NCBI GenBank assembly: GCA_947446155.1
Contig: CANFFZ010000110.1
Location: forward strand, 1 to 6,507
Origin: Chloroflexota bacterium
GTDB lineage: Bacteria; Chloroflexota; Dehalococcoidia; UBA2979
Direction: 5' to 3'
Length of the DNA: 6,507 nt
Both the position numbers and the translations under genes were made by a program. This document shows, piece by piece, positions 6,161 through 6,507 of the stretch; within the stretch, counting starts at the first letter, position 1, and every line of letters starts with the position of its first letter. Under the pieces are notes generated by a model. That model was not told where the DNA came from and searched no databases. It worked only from the letters and a program-made list of their open reading frames with translations.

Positions 6161-6166
6161 CGCTCG

Positions 6167-6507
6167 ATGCCGCCCACTCGCCACCGCGCTGCCGTGCTGA
6201 CCGTGAGCGACCTCGGCTCCCGCGGGGAGCGCGTGGACACCGCCGGGCCGGCCGTCGTCTCGCTGCTGGCGGGGGCGGGGTTCGAGGTGGCGGAACAGGT
6301 GCTGCTGCCGGATGAGCCGGAGCAGATTGCGGCGCTGCTCCGGCGCTGGGCGGACGAGGGAGATTTCGCCCTTGTGGTCACGACCGGTGGGACGGGGCTC
6401 GCGCCGCGCGACCGCACGCCGGAGGCAACCCTGGCCGTCATCGACTACCGCGTCCCCGGCATGGAGGAGGCGATGCGGGCTGCGAGCATCGCCGGGGTGC
6501 CGACGGC
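6167..6507 (+). CDS. mogA: Molybdopterin adenylyltransferase, MogA/MoaB family (3' end cut by window edge)
   Basis: This family adenylates molybdopterin with ATP before molybdate insertion (MogA), a cytoplasmic step of molybdenum cofactor synthesis. The visible 113 residues contain the N-terminal VLTVSDLGSRGERVDTAGP block (10-28), LPDE (47-50) with Asp49, and TTGGTGLAPRDRTPEAT (72-88) with Asp82, then VPGMEEAMRAAS (96-107). Asp49 and Asp82 fall at the same numbers as the two aspartates reported important in E. coli MogA, from memory. About 50-80 C-terminal residues should lie beyond the window. The ATG at 6167 has GGGAG six nt upstream, and no other in-frame start fits the family N-terminus as well. 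It is transcribed away from the dcw operon and has no evident functional link with it. MogA versus MoaB naming is not resolvable from this fragment; in some lineages MoaB performs the same reaction. Confidence 0.92.
   Translation, partial: MPPTRHRAAVLTVSDLGSRGERVDTAGPAVVSLLAGAGFEVAEQVLLPDEPEQIAALLRRWADEGDFALVVTTGGTGLAPRDRTPEATLAVIDYRVPGMEEAMRAASIAGVPT

Overview
The window is G+C-rich (about two-thirds G+C by eye) and carries the front part of a bacterial division and cell wall (dcw) cluster on the minus strand. A divergent molybdenum-cofactor gene on the plus strand runs off the right edge. In transcription order (right to left) the minus-strand genes are mraZ, rsmH, an ftsL-type gene, ftsI (class B PBP), murF and mraY; mraY is cut by the left edge. 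Gene order, the short FtsL-like protein, a FtsI without PASTA domains and general protein character suggest a high-GC Chloroflexota-type bacterium (Sphaerobacter/Tepidiforma-like rather than Dehalococcoides, which lacks a wall). This taxonomic placement is an inference from memory, not a search result.

Layout: 1-863 mraY (3' end missing); 860-2257 murF; 2254-3999 ftsI; 4000-4063 a 64-nt gap; 4064-4585 ftsL-like; 4582-5541 rsmH; 5544-5966 mraZ; 5967-6166 divergent intergenic region; 6167-6507 mogA/moaB-type gene (partial). The minus-strand genes are packed as one operon: three junctions are 4-nt start/stop overlaps (ATGA, GTGA, TTGA), mraZ and rsmH are 2 nt apart, and the only real gap is in front of ftsI, which has the strongest ribosome binding site seen here. 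No tRNA, rRNA, mobile element or CRISPR array was seen.

How it works together: MraZ is the DNA-binding regulator of its own operon; RsmH modifies 16S rRNA; the FtsL-like protein and FtsI form the septal synthesis machinery; MurF finishes the UDP-MurNAc-pentapeptide, and MraY transfers it to undecaprenyl phosphate to make lipid I. murE, often next to murF, is not between ftsI and murF.

The most informative non-coding signal is upstream of mraZ. Two pairs of TGGGG, each with the 10-bp period of known MraZ boxes, flank a plausible extended -10 promoter. The pairs are offset by 63 bp (about six helical turns), and degenerate TGNNG copies continue the 10-bp phase through the promoter core. This looks like an autoregulatory MraZ operator with an unusual split architecture.
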